A stretch of 64,000 nt of DNA from DASXUX01 sp036504595 (GTDB taxonomy: Bacteria > Planctomycetota > SZUA-567 > H5-PLA8): positions 248,001-312,000 of the forward strand of contig DASXUX010000010.1 of the NCBI GenBank assembly GCA_036504595.1. The letters are read 5' to 3'. Under the pieces are notes generated by a model that was not told where the DNA came from, ran no database searches, and worked only from the letters and a program-made list of their open reading frames with translations. The position numbers and the translations under genes were made by a program. Below are positions 63,882-64,000 of this stretch, piece by piece (position 1 is the stretch's first letter; each line of letters begins with the position of its first letter).

Positions 63882-64000
63882 GATTTTCTCCTTTAGAATC
63901 TAAAGGTAGATACACCGCGCCACAGCGTAGTGCATTTCGCTGGATTGCGCGCCTGGACAATGAGCAAACGCAAGTCTGCAGTGGATTTCGCTGAACGCAG

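Overview
The window is about 64 kb of GC-rich bacterial chromosome, most probably from a member of the Planctomycetota. Three lines of evidence support this. The 16S gene carries the exact target of the planctomycete-type probe EUB338-II (+ strand 48891-48908) in place of the ordinary EUB338 target. The gene content includes a DUF1549/DUF1553 - DUF1501 - pre-peptidase-domain cluster, a DUF1080 protein, a quinoprotein-like propeller and a BNR sialidase-like protein. Many proteins are also secreted and Pro/Ala/Lys-rich. No phage, plasmid, transposase or CRISPR array is visible.

Layout. 1-13 kb: an intact toxin-antitoxin pair, endonuclease IV, a TRIC-type channel, several envelope proteins of unknown role, an SGNH hydrolase, ribose-5-phosphate isomerase and a lone receiver protein. 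10.6-28 kb: a secreted polysaccharide and organic-matter block with the DUF1549/1553, DUF1501 and PPC proteins, a GH2-like giant enzyme, a class III aminotransferase, a Gfo/Idh/MocA oxidoreductase, a sialidase-like protein and a GH16 enzyme. 28-31 kb: NrfA/NrfH, for respiratory nitrite reduction to ammonium. 31-38 kb: a PLD-type nuclease, a metallopeptidase, pepQ-accB-accC, a MATE exporter and an unusual HTH/nucleotidyl-cyclase fusion. 38-43.5 kb: a YdjM-type membrane protein, a zinc alcohol dehydrogenase, a deoxyhypusine-synthase-like protein, a HAD phosphatase and a PfkB kinase. 43.6-49.7 kb: a complete rRNA operon on the minus strand, 16S-tRNA-Ile-tRNA-Ala-tRNA-fMet-23S-5S, with promoter, processing stems and terminator. 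50-64 kb: mixed housekeeping genes (3-hydroxyisobutyrate dehydrogenase-like, methyltransferase, FHA protein, CPBP protease, DegT aminotransferase, cyclodeaminase, DUF58, NlpC/P60-like, DUF6496, MDR reductase, DUF1080).

The most striking feature is not a gene. Almost every spacer holds a short-word repeat array (6-9 base words such as GGGTTCA, TTGGCTC, GGTACTT, GCAGATT), often as an inverted pair able to fold into a long hairpin. Layered on these are GC-rich palindromic repeats of two kinds: hairpins headed by GTAG, the architecture of REP elements mobilised by RAYT-type enzymes, and CCCCTCCCC/GGGGAGGGG units. These elements have entered coding regions in frame: twice in the DUF1549 protein, three times in the GH2-like enzyme, once in GH16 and once in the DUF58 protein. 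One element is interrupted by another. Two toxin-antitoxin pairs keep the antitoxin, while the toxin stops after about 10-18 codons at a repeat array.

Start codons were chosen from ribosome-binding sites, coupling and signal peptides, and may differ from automatic calls. Function calls rest on motifs read by eye; no database search was possible.
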